Of a DNA stretch of 64,000 nt, positions 26,918 through 35,198 are shown piece by piece (within the stretch, counting starts at the first letter, position 1; each line of letters starts with the position of its first letter). The stretch lies in NCBI RefSeq assembly GCF_001613935.1, contig NZ_LQCI01000023.1, positions 183,786 to 247,785 on the forward strand, in the 5' to 3' direction. Position numbers and translations under genes: made by a program. Source of the stretch: Amycolatopsis regifaucium. Lineage in GTDB: Bacteria > Actinomycetota > Actinomycetes > Mycobacteriales > Pseudonocardiaceae. The notes below the pieces were generated by a model. The model saw only the letters and a program-made list of their open reading frames with translations. It searched no databases and was not told where the DNA came from.

Positions 26918-27622
26918 TTACAGCACGTTATGGGCACGCAGGACGTTGAGGAGAGCGTCGGGCCGCTCTATCGTCGGCAGCGGCTCTACCAGCGCGAACG
27001 CGCAGCCGATCTCGCGCGCGGCGCCGTCGGCCTCGTCGCTGTCGCCGATCATGAGCGTCTCCGCCGGGTCGACGCCGAGCCGCTCGACGGCCGTGCGGAA
27101 GATCTCCGGCTCGGGCTTCACCGCCCCGACCTCGAACGACAGGATGAACTCGTCGACGAAGGCGTCCCAGCCCCGGCGGCTGAACGCGGGCCGGATGTCG
27201 AAGGCGATGTTGCTCAGCACCCCGAGCTTCACGCCCTTGCCGGAGACGCCTTTGAGGACGGCCTCGGTGTCCGGGTACGGCGTCCACTGGCTGGGATCGA
27301 TCAGCCGGGTGTAGAGCGCGACGGCCTGGTCGGCGTGCGGGACGCCGGACTGCTTGAGCACCTCGAGGTACACCTTGCGGTGCAGCACCGGGTCGCGGTC
27401 GCGGTTGTGCCAGGCGTGGAGGTGTTCCTCGTCGAGATCGACGACCTGGCCGACCGGCGCGGTCATCCGGCGCATCAGTTCGGTCTGGGCCTCGATGTCG
27501 AGACGTTCACCCTCGTGATCGGTGAGGTCGGCGAGCCAGGTCTCGTCCTGCTCGAGCCGGAAGATCGTGCCGGAGAAGTCGAACAACACAGCGCGAAAGG
27601 TCACGGAGCCCACATTAGCCAC
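26918..27622 (-). CDS. HAD-superfamily hydrolase
   Basis: The 234-aa product carries the four HAD motifs: LFDFSGTIF (the second aspartate is replaced by serine), VLSNIAF, KPEPEIF and MIGDSDEADG. DxS instead of DxD at motif I removes the usual general acid, which is seen in some dehalogenase and phosphonatase-like branches. The start is GTG 27622, with a possible alternative GTG six codons later. It lies 46 bp upstream of cysS. Confidence 0.83.
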   Translation of the reverse strand: MANVGSVTFRAVLFDFSGTIFRLEQDETWLADLTDHEGERLDIEAQTELMRRMTAPVGQVVDLDEEHLHAWHNRDRDPVLHRKVYLEVLKQSGVPHADQAVALYTRLIDPSQWTPYPDTEAVLKGVSGKGVKLGVLSNIAFDIRPAFSRRGWDAFVDEFILSFEVGAVKPEPEIFRTAVERLGVDPAETLMIGDSDEADGAAREIGCAFALVEPLPTIERPDALLNVLRAHNVL

Positions 27623-27651
27623 GATCGTGGGATCTTCGCCTCCTCCCGCGT

Positions 27652-27707
27652 GTGAGATGAAAGCCCCTTCATCGCAAATTTTGCGATGAAGGGGCCTTTC
27701 ATCTCAC
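27652..27707. terminator. Long hairpin between F420/PPOX gene 1 and the HAD gene
   Basis: The arms GTGAGATGAAAG and CTTTCATCTCAC enclose CCCCTTCATCGCAAA against its complement, a stem of about 26 bp with a short AT-rich loop. It stands 14 bases after the stop of the PPOX gene (27721) and separates the carD-ispDF-PPOX transcript from the HAD-cysS-rlmB one. Confidence 0.75.
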
Positions 27708-27720
27708 GCCGCGACTCGAA

Positions 27721-28116
27721 TCAGGCGGCGTTACCGGTGATCTTGGTGGGCGTGATCCGGACCAGCACGCGGACGACGTCCGCCGGCTCTTCGGGGTAGT
27801 CCTTGCCGAGGTACTTGTGCGAGAGCTCGTTGATCAGCTCGCGCCCGCCCTCGTCGGTCATCTCCACGGTGCCGCGGATCTCGACATAGTCGTACGGGTT
27901 CTCCTGGTCGAACACCGACACGGACACCCGCGGGTCCCTGGCCATGTTCCGCTCCTTGAGACGGCCGCGGACGGTCGCGAAGATCACCGTGTCGCCGTCC
28001 CGCTTCGCCCACAGCACGGACGTCTGCGCGGAGCCGTCGGCGTTGATGGTGGCGAGGACGGGAAAGTTGTTGCCGTCGAGAAGTTTCTTGATCGCGTCGT
28101 TGAAAGTCACACCCAT
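27721..28116 (-). CDS. PPOX-class F420-dependent FMN/F420-binding protein 1
   Basis: The 131-aa split-barrel protein has the family pattern FPVLATINADGSAQTSVLW, a central VIFATVRGRLKERNMARDPRVSV and the terminal SHKYLGKDYPEEPADVVRVLVRI. These bind deazaflavin F420 or FMN and act as small oxidoreductases or sequestration proteins. A close paralogue lies 13 bp upstream on the same strand. Confidence 0.85.
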   Translation of the reverse strand: MGVTFNDAIKKLLDGNNFPVLATINADGSAQTSVLWAKRDGDTVIFATVRGRLKERNMARDPRVSVSVFDQENPYDYVEIRGTVEMTDEGGRELINELSHKYLGKDYPEEPADVVRVLVRITPTKITGNAA

Positions 28117-28129
28117 GGCGAGAGCCTAA

Positions 28130-28525
28130 TCAACGAACGTTCCCGGCGATCCTGTCGACCCGCAGGCGGACGAGCACCCGCTCGACCTCCGGCCCCTCCG
28201 GCGGCGGGTCCTGGCCGAGATACTTGTGGCTCAACGCCTTCGGGAGTTCTTTGCCGGGGTCCGGGGTGATCGTGACCGTGCCACGCAGCTGCGTGTGCCG
28301 GTACGGGTTCTCGGCGTCGGTGATGGACACGCTCGCGCGCGGATCGCGCCGCAGGTTCCGCACCTTCAGCCGGTCTTCGGTGGCGCTGAAGACCAGATCG
28401 CCTTCGTCGAGGCCCACCCAGACGACCGAGGTCTGCGGGCCGCCGTCGGCGTCCAGCGTGGCCACGGTCGCGAAGTTCTTGCCGTTCACCAGTTCGCGGA
28501 CCGGTTCGGGAAGTGTGACTGCCAT
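28130..28525 (-). CDS. PPOX-class F420-dependent FMN/F420-binding protein 2
   Basis: ATG 28525 gives 131 aa, the same length as the neighbour. It shares NFATVATLDADGGPQTSVVW and SHKYLGQDPPPEGPEVERVL with it, so the two arose by tandem duplication. The frame open above 28525 is not coding for this protein. It follows ispF by 29 bp and probably belongs to the carD-ispD-ispF transcript. Confidence 0.85.
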   Translation of the reverse strand: MAVTLPEPVRELVNGKNFATVATLDADGGPQTSVVWVGLDEGDLVFSATEDRLKVRNLRRDPRASVSITDAENPYRHTQLRGTVTITPDPGKELPKALSHKYLGQDPPPEGPEVERVLVRLRVDRIAGNVR

Positions 28526-28554
28526 GCCAGGGCAGAACCTGCCTCCGGCGCGCC

Positions 28555-29025
28555 CTATTCCTGCGAGGGCAGGAGCAACGCCGTCGCGAACGCGGCGATG
28601 CCTTCCCCGCGTCCGGTCAGGCCGAGTCCGTCGGTCGTCGTCCCGGAGACGCTCACCGGTCCGCCGACAGCCTCGCTCAGCACCTTCTGCGCTTCTTCGC
28701 GGCGCTTCCCGACGCGCGGCGCGTTGCCCACGATCTGGACGGTCGCGTTGCCGACGGTCCAGCCGCCCGCCTCGACCAGGCGCCGGGCCTCGGCGAGGAA
28801 CTCCACACCGTGCTTGCCCGCCCACCGCGGATCGCCGGTGCCGAAGACCGCTCCGAGGTCACCGAGCCCGGCCGCGGACAGCAGCGCGTCGCACAGCGCG
28901 TGCGCCGCGACGTCGCCGTCGGAATGCCCCGCGCAGCCGTCGACGCCGGGCCAGAGGAGGCCGGCGATCCAGCATTCGCGGCCTGCTTCGACGGGGTGGA
29001 CGTCGACACCGTTCCCGATCCTCAC
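28555..29025 (-). CDS. ispF: 2-C-methyl-D-erythritol 2,4-cyclodiphosphate synthase
   Basis: The 156-aa enzyme has the metal-binding GVDVHP, GHSDGD with the third histidine, and the C-terminal TTTDGLGLTGRGEGIAA typical of IspF. It converts CDP-methylerythritol 2-phosphate to the cyclodiphosphate in the MEP isoprenoid pathway. Unlike its IspD partner all signature residues are in place. The GTG start overlaps the ispD stop by four bases. Confidence 0.94.
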   Translation of the reverse strand: MRIGNGVDVHPVEAGRECWIAGLLWPGVDGCAGHSDGDVAAHALCDALLSAAGLGDLGAVFGTGDPRWAGKHGVEFLAEARRLVEAGGWTVGNATVQIVGNAPRVGKRREEAQKVLSEAVGGPVSVSGTTTDGLGLTGRGEGIAAFATALLLPSQE

Positions 29026-29669
29026 AGCACTTCCTCTTTCCCGGCGGAAGCGATCGCCTCGGCCAGTTTCAGTTCGAACGAGTTGGTGACCCGCATCGCG
29101 TCGGGGTGCCCGGCGATGGTGTGCGCGCCGTCGAGGGACGGTTTGTCGACATAAGAGAGAAAAGTCTCACGAGTGAAGCCGAGCGGGGTTTGCGCCGTGC
29201 GCAGATGTGCGCGGTCTTCGGTGCCCGTGATGACCTTTGTCGCGTCGGTCACCTTCACGGTGTCAGCCATCGGTAGTACGGGAACCACCGACGGCGAACC
29301 CGCACGGACCGCGTCCGCGACGGCACGGACCGTGTCGGCGGGCGTGAAAGCCCGCAAAGCGTCGTGCACGAGGAAGACGGGATCTCCGGCGATGTCATTT
29401 TCGACGGAGTCGAAAACATGGCGGAGTGACGAACCGGGTACTATCCGGCAACGCTCCGGGAAGTCGATCAGAGCGGCCGAAAACAACTGAGCACACCGCT
29501 CGGGGGCCGCCACGACCACCAGATCGAGATCCGGCAGCGCGAGCAGCCCCCGCACGGTGTGCGTGAGTAGCGCTTCACCATTGACCGGCGCGAGAGCGAG
29601 CTCCGCGTCGGAGGCATGGTGATGAACGGCAGTGACGAACACGATCGTGCTCATAGGGACGGTGCTCAT
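29022..29669 (-). CDS. IspD-like protein lacking the cytidylyltransferase signature
   Basis: By position (between carD and ispF) and by its middle and C-terminal parts (FLVHDALRAFTP, VVPVLPMADTVKVTD, RAHLRTAQTPLGFTRE) this 215-aa protein is IspD, the enzyme that makes CDP-methylerythritol. The N-terminal nucleotide loop PAAGxGxRxxxxxPK is replaced by TAVHHHASDAELALAP, which removes the catalytic arginine and lysine. The TDDASLVE-like segment is also absent, and the conserved lysine near the end reads MRVTN. The frame is intact, so this is divergence and not a frameshift. It may be inactive or may have become a partner of IspF. Confidence 0.8.
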   Translation of the reverse strand: MSTVPMSTIVFVTAVHHHASDAELALAPVNGEALLTHTVRGLLALPDLDLVVVAAPERCAQLFSAALIDFPERCRIVPGSSLRHVFDSVENDIAGDPVFLVHDALRAFTPADTVRAVADAVRAGSPSVVPVLPMADTVKVTDATKVITGTEDRAHLRTAQTPLGFTRETFLSYVDKPSLDGAHTIAGHPDAMRVTNSFELKLAEAIASAGKEEVL

Positions 29670-29728
29670 ATGTGCGCGATCGTAGAGGTATCCCTCGCAG
29701 CCTCACCTGGCGCGGGACACCCGCAGGT

Positions 29729-30220
29729 TCAGACTGCCGCGGTTTCCAGAACTTCGTCGAGGAGGACTTCAGCCTTGTCCTCGTCGGTGCCCTCCGCGAG
29801 CGCGAGCTCGCTGACCAGAATTTGCCGCGCCTTCGCCAGCATGCGCTTCTCGCCGGCTGAAAGTCCGCGGTCCTTCTCTCGCCGCCAGAGGTCGCGCACC
29901 ACTTCGGCCACCTTGTTCACATCGCCGGAGGCGAGCTTCTCGAGGTTGGCCTTGTACCGACGAGACCAGTTAGTGGGCTCCTCGGTGTGCGGAGCACGCA
30001 GAACGTCGAAAACCTTGTCCAGTCCTTCTTGCCCGACGACATCGCGAACGCCGACGATCTCGGCGTTGTCAGCGGGCACGCGAACCGTAAGATCCCCTTG
30101 CGCGACTTTGAGGACGAGGTACTTCTTCTCCTCGCCCTTGATCACGCGGGTTTCGATGGCTTCGATGAGTGCGGCACCGTGGTGCGGGTAGACGACGGTC
30201 TCTCCGACCTTGAAAACCAT
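29729..30220 (-). CDS. carD: CarD-family transcriptional regulator
   Basis: The 163-aa protein has the RNA-polymerase-interacting Tudor-like domain (MVFKVGETVVYPHHGAALIE) and a helical DNA-binding domain, with the conserved tryptophan in NWSRRYKANLEKLASGD. CarD binds the RNA polymerase beta subunit and stabilises open complexes, especially at rRNA promoters. Length and sequence are fully typical. It heads the transcript with ispD and ispF. Confidence 0.95.
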   Translation of the reverse strand: MVFKVGETVVYPHHGAALIEAIETRVIKGEEKKYLVLKVAQGDLTVRVPADNAEIVGVRDVVGQEGLDKVFDVLRAPHTEEPTNWSRRYKANLEKLASGDVNKVAEVVRDLWRREKDRGLSAGEKRMLAKARQILVSELALAEGTDEDKAEVLLDEVLETAAV

Positions 30221-30517
30221 GTGTCCTCTGCCCCTTTCGCTGAATTCATCTTAGCACGTGCCGACGAGGCCCACCTAGCGGCCTGCGATCGTCGTCGCAG
30301 GTCAGCGGCCTGACGGTGGTCCGCCCGGGGGTTGACAAACTCAATTCGCCCATGCTCATGCAGGTGAGAAGCGAACGATTTCCGAATCCTTTGTGGACGA
30401 TTGATCTTGGGCACGTCACCGCATTGGTGGCGTGTCAACACGCACCGGGTTCTCCGCCCGCGAAGCCGCCCGGCTAGTCTTCGCGGTGAAGAGGCCGTGA
30501 GATGGAAGGACTCCGAC

Positions 30518-31237
30518 GTGAGGCTGCAGAATCGTCGCGTGTTCGGCGCAGGTGTGCTGGCGCTCGGCGCCGCGCTCGTGCTCGCCGGCTGCGGTGCTGG
30601 TCAGATCACCCAGACCGACTCGCAGCAGCCCGCGGTCAACGGGACGTACGCACAGGCGAAGGACCTGGTGCTGCGGAACGCCGCGCTCCAGTTCCCGGAG
30701 GAAGGCCAGGCGTACCCGGCCGGAGCCGCCGTGCCGCTGACCCTGACCATCGTGAACCAGGGCAAGCAGGACGACGAGCTCGTCTCGGTCACCTCCGACG
30801 TCGCCACCGGTGACGCCAAGATCTCGGGGGCCAAGGCCATCGTCTCCAGCCACGCGCTGGTGATCGGCCCGTCCGACGCGGTCGAGTCGACCAAGGAGGT
30901 CGCTCCGACGAGCGGCCCCTCCGTACCGCCGTCCTCGGGAGCCCCGTCTTCCTCAGGCGCCCCGTCGTCCTCTGGGGCCCCGTCGTCGAGCATCGCCGGG
31001 ACGGTCACGCCGTCGGCCGGTCCGGAGCCGTCCAACACCCCGGACCAGGTGGGCAAGGCCACCGTCGTGCTGCAGGGCCTGAAGCAGCCGGTGTGGGCGG
31101 GCCAGACCATCAAGGTCACCTTCGTCTTCAAGAACTCCGGTTCGGTCACGCTGGACCTCCCGATCGCGGCGCCGTCGCACCCGGGCAGCCGCGCGCCCGC
31201 GCCGGAGAAGCCCAAGGCCGAGGGCGGCGGGCACTAA
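30518..31237 (+). CDS. LpqE-like secreted lipoprotein
   Basis: GTG 30518 behind GAAGGA gives 239 aa. The signal ends in the lipobox VLAGCG. The mature part has two beta-sandwich halves (AVPLTLTIVNQGKQDDELVS and GQTIKVTFVFKNSGSVTLDL) joined by a low-complexity linker containing three SSGAP repeats. Its place between carD and radA equals that of mycobacterial lpqE (Rv3584), and the fold resembles copper-chaperone (PCuAC)-type proteins. It is membrane-anchored on the outside. The 30221-30517 space before it is a divergent promoter region without a gene. Confidence 0.8.
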   Translation: MRLQNRRVFGAGVLALGAALVLAGCGAGQITQTDSQQPAVNGTYAQAKDLVLRNAALQFPEEGQAYPAGAAVPLTLTIVNQGKQDDELVSVTSDVATGDAKISGAKAIVSSHALVIGPSDAVESTKEVAPTSGPSVPPSSGAPSSSGAPSSSGAPSSSIAGTVTPSAGPEPSNTPDQVGKATVVLQGLKQPVWAGQTIKVTFVFKNSGSVTLDLPIAAPSHPGSRAPAPEKPKAEGGGH

Positions 31238-31245
31238 GTCTTTCC

Positions 31246-31308
31246 GCAAGTACATGAAGGCCCCCTTCATTGCGCCTAGCGCCGTGAAGGGGGCCTTCAT
31301 GTACTTGC
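31246..31308. terminator. Long palindrome with CTAG centre after the lipoprotein gene
   Basis: The arms of about 30 bases start GCAAGTACATGAAGGC and pair almost perfectly. The left half is nearly identical to the palindrome at 1607-1661 (same ACATGAAGGCCCCCTTCAT and CTAG centre). It lies nine bases after the lipoprotein stop and 44 before radA. Confidence 0.7.
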
Positions 31309-31351
31309 GTCGGTCCCGGGGTTTGTCGGTGGTGGCCGCTAGCCTCGCGGG

Positions 31352-32710
31352 GTGGTCAAGAAAGGCAGTACCTACCGCTGCGGTGAATGCGGGTACGAGG
31401 CGCCGAAGTGGGTCGGGCGCTGCCCGGAATGCCAGGCATGGGGAACGATCGAGGAACGCGGTGCCGCCCGTCCCGCGATAGCCAGGGTCGCGGCGGGCGC
31501 GCCCAGTGCCCCGGCGCGCCCGATCGGCGAGGTCGACGTCGAGACGGCTCGCGCCAAACCCACCGGCGTCTCCGAGCTGGACCGCGTGCTCGGCGGCGGA
31601 TTCGTCCCGGGCGCGGTCATCCTGCTCGCCGGAGAGCCCGGTGTCGGCAAGTCGACACTCCTGCTGGAGGTCGCCTACCAATGGGCGGCCACCGCCGGCC
31701 GCGCGCTGTACGTCACCGGGGAGGAGTCGGCGGGGCAGGTCCGGCTGCGGGCCGAGCGCACCGGCAACGTCCACGACGAGATGTTCCTCGCCGCCGAGAG
31801 CGATCTCTCCGCGATCCTCGGCCACGTCGACGCCGTCAAACCGGGTGTCCTGATCGTCGACTCCGTCCAGACCATGGCGTCGCCTCAGGTGGAGGGTTCG
31901 CCGGGCGGGGTCACCCAGGTCCGCGCGGTCACCTCCGGGCTGGTCGCGCTGGCCAAGGAGCGCGGGCTGCCGATCGTGCTGGTCGGTCACGTGACGAAGG
32001 ACGGCTCGGTCGCCGGGCCGCGGGTGCTGGAACATCTGGTCGACGTCGTCCTGCAGTTCGAGGGCGACAAACATTCGACGCTGCGGATGCTGCGCGGGAT
32101 CAAGAACCGCTTCGGCGCCGCCGACGAGATCGGCTGCTTCGAACTGGTCGAGGAGGGCATCGTGGGCGTGCCCGACCCATCCGGGCTGTTCCTGAGCCAC
32201 ACCGCCGAGCCGGTCGCGGGCACCGCCGTCACAGTGACCATGGAGGGCAAGCGCCCGCTGCTGGGAGAGGTGCAAGCGCTCGTTTCGGCGACCCAGTCAC
32301 CGCAGCCCCGGCGCGCGGTGAGCGGCCTCGACTCGGCGCGGGTGGCGATGGTGCTGGCCGTGGTCGAGAAGCGGGCCAACATCAAGGTCGGCGACAAGGA
32401 CGTCTACGTCGCGACGGTCGGTGGCATGAAGATCACCGAACCGGGGATCGACCTGGCGGTGGTGCTCGCGCTGATCTCGTCGGCGAGGGACACCCCGCTC
32501 TCGCCCAAACTCGTCGCGATGGGCGAGGTCGGGCTCTCCGGTGAGGTCCGGCGGGTGCCGAGCGTCACGCGGCGGCTCGCGGAGGCCGCCCGGCTCGGCT
32601 ACACCTACGCGCTGGTGCCGCCGGACTCCGGCAAGATCCCGCCGGGGATCCGGGTACTCGAAGTGGCCGACGTCGGAAGCGCGCTCAACGCCGCCAAACA
32701 CGCCCGCTGA
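31352..32710 (+). CDS. radA: DNA repair protein RadA
   Basis: The 452-aa protein has the N-terminal C4 zinc finger (YRCGECGYE, GRCPECQAW), Walker A GEPGVGKST, the RadA-specific KNRFG motif near residue 250 and a Lon-protease-like C-terminal domain. It promotes branch migration during homologous recombination. Start GTG 31352. In most actinobacteria disA follows directly; here it does not. Confidence 0.95.
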   Translation: MVKKGSTYRCGECGYEAPKWVGRCPECQAWGTIEERGAARPAIARVAAGAPSAPARPIGEVDVETARAKPTGVSELDRVLGGGFVPGAVILLAGEPGVGKSTLLLEVAYQWAATAGRALYVTGEESAGQVRLRAERTGNVHDEMFLAAESDLSAILGHVDAVKPGVLIVDSVQTMASPQVEGSPGGVTQVRAVTSGLVALAKERGLPIVLVGHVTKDGSVAGPRVLEHLVDVVLQFEGDKHSTLRMLRGIKNRFGAADEIGCFELVEEGIVGVPDPSGLFLSHTAEPVAGTAVTVTMEGKRPLLGEVQALVSATQSPQPRRAVSGLDSARVAMVLAVVEKRANIKVGDKDVYVATVGGMKITEPGIDLAVVLALISSARDTPLSPKLVAMGEVGLSGEVRRVPSVTRRLAEAARLGYTYALVPPDSGKIPPGIRVLEVADVGSALNAAKHAR

Positions 32711-32924
32711 ACGACCGTGGCGCGCGGCGCTCAACCGCCTCGTCGAGGAAGCGGCGGCATCAAGGGCACGCATCCGATAACCGACCCGCGTCTTCGTTTC
32801 GCAGGGAGGGAAGGTCGACGTCGCTTTCCGAAGTTCATGTCGGCACAGTCGGGAGCAGAAAAGGGCGCTTGCCGCGGAAGGTCTTTCCCGATTTCGTCGA
32901 CACGGGTCAGCTGATCGGTGAGGA

Positions 32925-33272
32925 GTGCTTGAGTTGAGATTCGCGTTTTCTGGGAGTTCTGGTGCGAATCATCATTTCCCGCGGTGGAGCTTGTGGTTGC
33001 GCTGTGTTGTGGTTGCGCTGTGGGAGTGGAGAAAAACGCCCTTCACTTCGCGGAGCGATTTCGAGTTCGACTCACTTTCGCTGGACGACCATTGGCGGCT
33101 CAAAATCGCACGGTCGGTTTGGAGTGCCGACCACGTTGACGCGGAGATCGACCGGTTCGCTCGAACCTTGCGAGCGTCGTGTATCGAGCTGTTCGGCGCA
33201 TGGATCGAGGAATTTCTGCCTGTCGTTCCCGTCAATGGCCAAAATGACGCGCGCGCCGAACACGCTCGCTAG
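32925..33272 (+). CDS. Doubtful small gene or gene remnant after radA
   Basis: The 558-bp space 32711-33268 between radA and the CU044_5270 gene holds this 115-codon frame. Its second half (DDHWRLKIARSVWSADHVDA, then FGAWIEEFLPVV) is protein-like with moderate G/C third-position bias. The first half is not. I recognise no family and see no good ribosome binding site. It may be the decayed end of an older gene. Nothing else in this space looks coding; in particular I see no disA motif. Confidence 0.25.
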   Translation: MLELRFAFSGSSGANHHFPRWSLWLRCVVVALWEWRKTPFTSRSDFEFDSLSLDDHWRLKIARSVWSADHVDAEIDRFARTLRASCIELFGAWIEEFLPVVPVNGQNDARAEHAR

Positions 33273-34405
33273 GGGCCGCCCCGATCGGTGATCACGACCG
33301 AGATCGTCGTGTCGAACAGGGGCAGTCCCGGCCAGCCCTCGCTGTCGCCGGTGGACCGGACGGCGCGGTTCCCGACGACGGCCGCCGTCGCCTGGTCGAC
33401 GATGAACGTGCGCGTCTGGTTCGGCAGCACGGCCGAGAAGGACAGCGCGGGTCGCGCGTCGGGAGTGGTCACGCTTTCCGTGGTGATGCCGGGCATTCTC
33501 GCGAGCGCTTTGCACAGCGCTACCCGCAGCGCGCCGAAGCCCTGTGACGAGCGGAGGACGTTGTAGGCCATCTCGAACATCTCGGTCGGGGAGTTCGGTT
33601 GTTCCGGTGAGCGTCCGTCCGGCCAGAGGCCGTCGTGGCGGAGGCGTTCGGACAGCTTCGCCGGGTCGGTCGGCAGTTCGGAAAGGAACTCCGTGGTGGG
33701 GTTCGTCCAACCGCTCTCGGACGGCAACCGGCTCCGTGGCTGCTGGAGCGTTGGTTTCGTGGGCGCTGGAGGCTCTGAAGTGGTGGTGGTACGCGGCGGC
33801 GAGGCCTGCTCCGTGGTGATCTGGGTCGACGGGCCGGGAAGCGCCTCTCCCAAGGTCATCGCGGTCTGGTAGTCGCCCTTGATCCAGCGGATTTCGCCGG
33901 TTCCGGTGGACCGGATCTTGGCGGGCAGCCGGGTGTGGGGCGGCAGCCAGCGTTCGAGGATCTCGTGGGTCTGGTAGGCGAGGCCGGTCTTGGTGACATG
34001 GGTGGTCCAGGTGGACTCCGTGACGAGCCGGTACTGGTTTTCCCCGAGGGGGAAATCTTCGCCATGGAGGGCGTCGAGCTCGGCGTCGCCGGGGGCGAGG
34101 GTCGAGTGGGCCGCGGTGTCCTGGCCGTTGTCGCCGGTCAGGACGTCCGTCGCGACGACAACGCCGCCGGACACCAGCGCGGCGGCGGCCGCGGCCGCGA
34201 TCCAGCGCCACGAGCCCGGTCGCTTCCTCACCGGTGACACGGACACGGGGAGGAATTCGTCCTCGACGTCCCCGGCCGCGCGCAGGAGCGCCGCCCTGGC
34301 GCGGGTCAGTTCGTCCTGCCGGGTTTCGGGTTCGGCGTGGAGGTCGGCCAGCGCCTCGTCGAGTTCGGCGTCGGACCACACCTTCCTGATGCTACCGCCG
34401 TCCAC
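33269..34405 (-). CDS. CU044_5270-type membrane protein paired with an ECF sigma factor
   Basis: The 378-aa product has a cytoplasmic N-terminus (about 65 residues), one membrane segment (WIAAAAAAALVSGGVVVA) and a large extracellular part with a Pro/Thr-rich linker. This layout, directly behind a sigma-70 gene with which it overlaps by 14 bp, fits the CU044_5270 family of actinobacteria. It probably acts as an anti-sigma or sensing partner, although no classical zinc anti-sigma motif is visible. GTG 34405 follows GAAGGGA. Confidence 0.72.
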   Translation of the reverse strand: MDGGSIRKVWSDAELDEALADLHAEPETRQDELTRARAALLRAAGDVEDEFLPVSVSPVRKRPGSWRWIAAAAAAALVSGGVVVATDVLTGDNGQDTAAHSTLAPGDAELDALHGEDFPLGENQYRLVTESTWTTHVTKTGLAYQTHEILERWLPPHTRLPAKIRSTGTGEIRWIKGDYQTAMTLGEALPGPSTQITTEQASPPRTTTTSEPPAPTKPTLQQPRSRLPSESGWTNPTTEFLSELPTDPAKLSERLRHDGLWPDGRSPEQPNSPTEMFEMAYNVLRSSQGFGALRVALCKALARMPGITTESVTTPDARPALSFSAVLPNQTRTFIVDQATAAVVGNRAVRSTGDSEGWPGLPLFDTTISVVITDRGGP

Positions 34406-35024
34406 GTCCGGGTATCCCTTCTTCGTTCAAATCGTCCTTTGTGGACTGTGTAGTGACTTCCGGCGCGTTGGCGCGCAACCATCTTCGGATCCGGTGCAGG
34501 CGGGACCTGACCGTACCGGCGGGAATGCCCAACGCCTCGGCGACCTCGCCGGGCTCCAGTCCCGCCCAGGAGACCAGCAGCAGCGTGTCGCGGTCCGCCA
34601 CGCTCAGTCCGGCCAGCGCGCCCGCCAGCTGGGCCGCGCGGAGCTGCGCGTCGACCCGTTCGGCGACGCGGCCGTCGTGTCCGGCCGAGACGCTGCGCTC
34701 GGCGGCCGCGAGCCGGGCCGTCGCGTTGAGCGCACGGGTCTCGGTGCGGACGTGGTGTCGCAGCAGGTTCGTCGCGATGCCGTACAGCCAGGCTCGGGCG
34801 GTGCCGGCCTCCGGGCGGTACGTCTCCCGCCTTCGGAGTGCCACGAGGAAGGTCTCGGCGACGAGGTCGTGCGCGGTCTCGACGCCGACGCGGCGCGCGA
34901 GATAGCGCTGCAGCGGGGCCGCGTGGGCGTCGAAGAGCATGCCGAAGACGGGCGCGGGGTCGGGACCGTCGAGATCCGGCCGGTCCGGCCCCCGCGAACC
35001 GGGTTGCTCGTGATCCTTTTTCAT
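34392..35024 (-). CDS. ECF-type RNA polymerase sigma factor
   Basis: ATG 35024 gives 210 aa; GTG codons at 35033 and 35039 are alternatives. Region 2 (FGMLFDAHAAPLQRYLARRV to ARAWLYGIATNLLRHHVR) and region 4 (LSVADRDTLLLVSWAGLEPG, GIPAGTVRSRLHRIRRWL) are both clear. It belongs to the group of sigma factors encoded with CU044_5270 membrane proteins. The C39-like peptidase gene is divergent from it, 174 bp away, and could be a target. Confidence 0.87.
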   Translation of the reverse strand: MKKDHEQPGSRGPDRPDLDGPDPAPVFGMLFDAHAAPLQRYLARRVGVETAHDLVAETFLVALRRRETYRPEAGTARAWLYGIATNLLRHHVRTETRALNATARLAAAERSVSAGHDGRVAERVDAQLRAAQLAGALAGLSVADRDTLLLVSWAGLEPGEVAEALGIPAGTVRSRLHRIRRWLRANAPEVTTQSTKDDLNEEGIPGRGRR

Positions 35025-35198
35025 CACCTGCACGATCACTCTTGCCCGATGACCCCTCCAGTGTTCATTCGACCCTACTTTCGTCGTGCGCCGATCGGTG
35101 AATGCGCAGGTGAGGGGGCAGACAAATCGGGGTCCGAAACGCGAAGATCGAGCTATCGGATATTCACCAACGGATGTCCGAACTGGGGAAGGATTATC

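Noticed and set aside
32711..32780. Start of disA directly after radA
   Set aside because: The frame ends after about 20 codons and has none of the DisA motifs (DGA, RHR).
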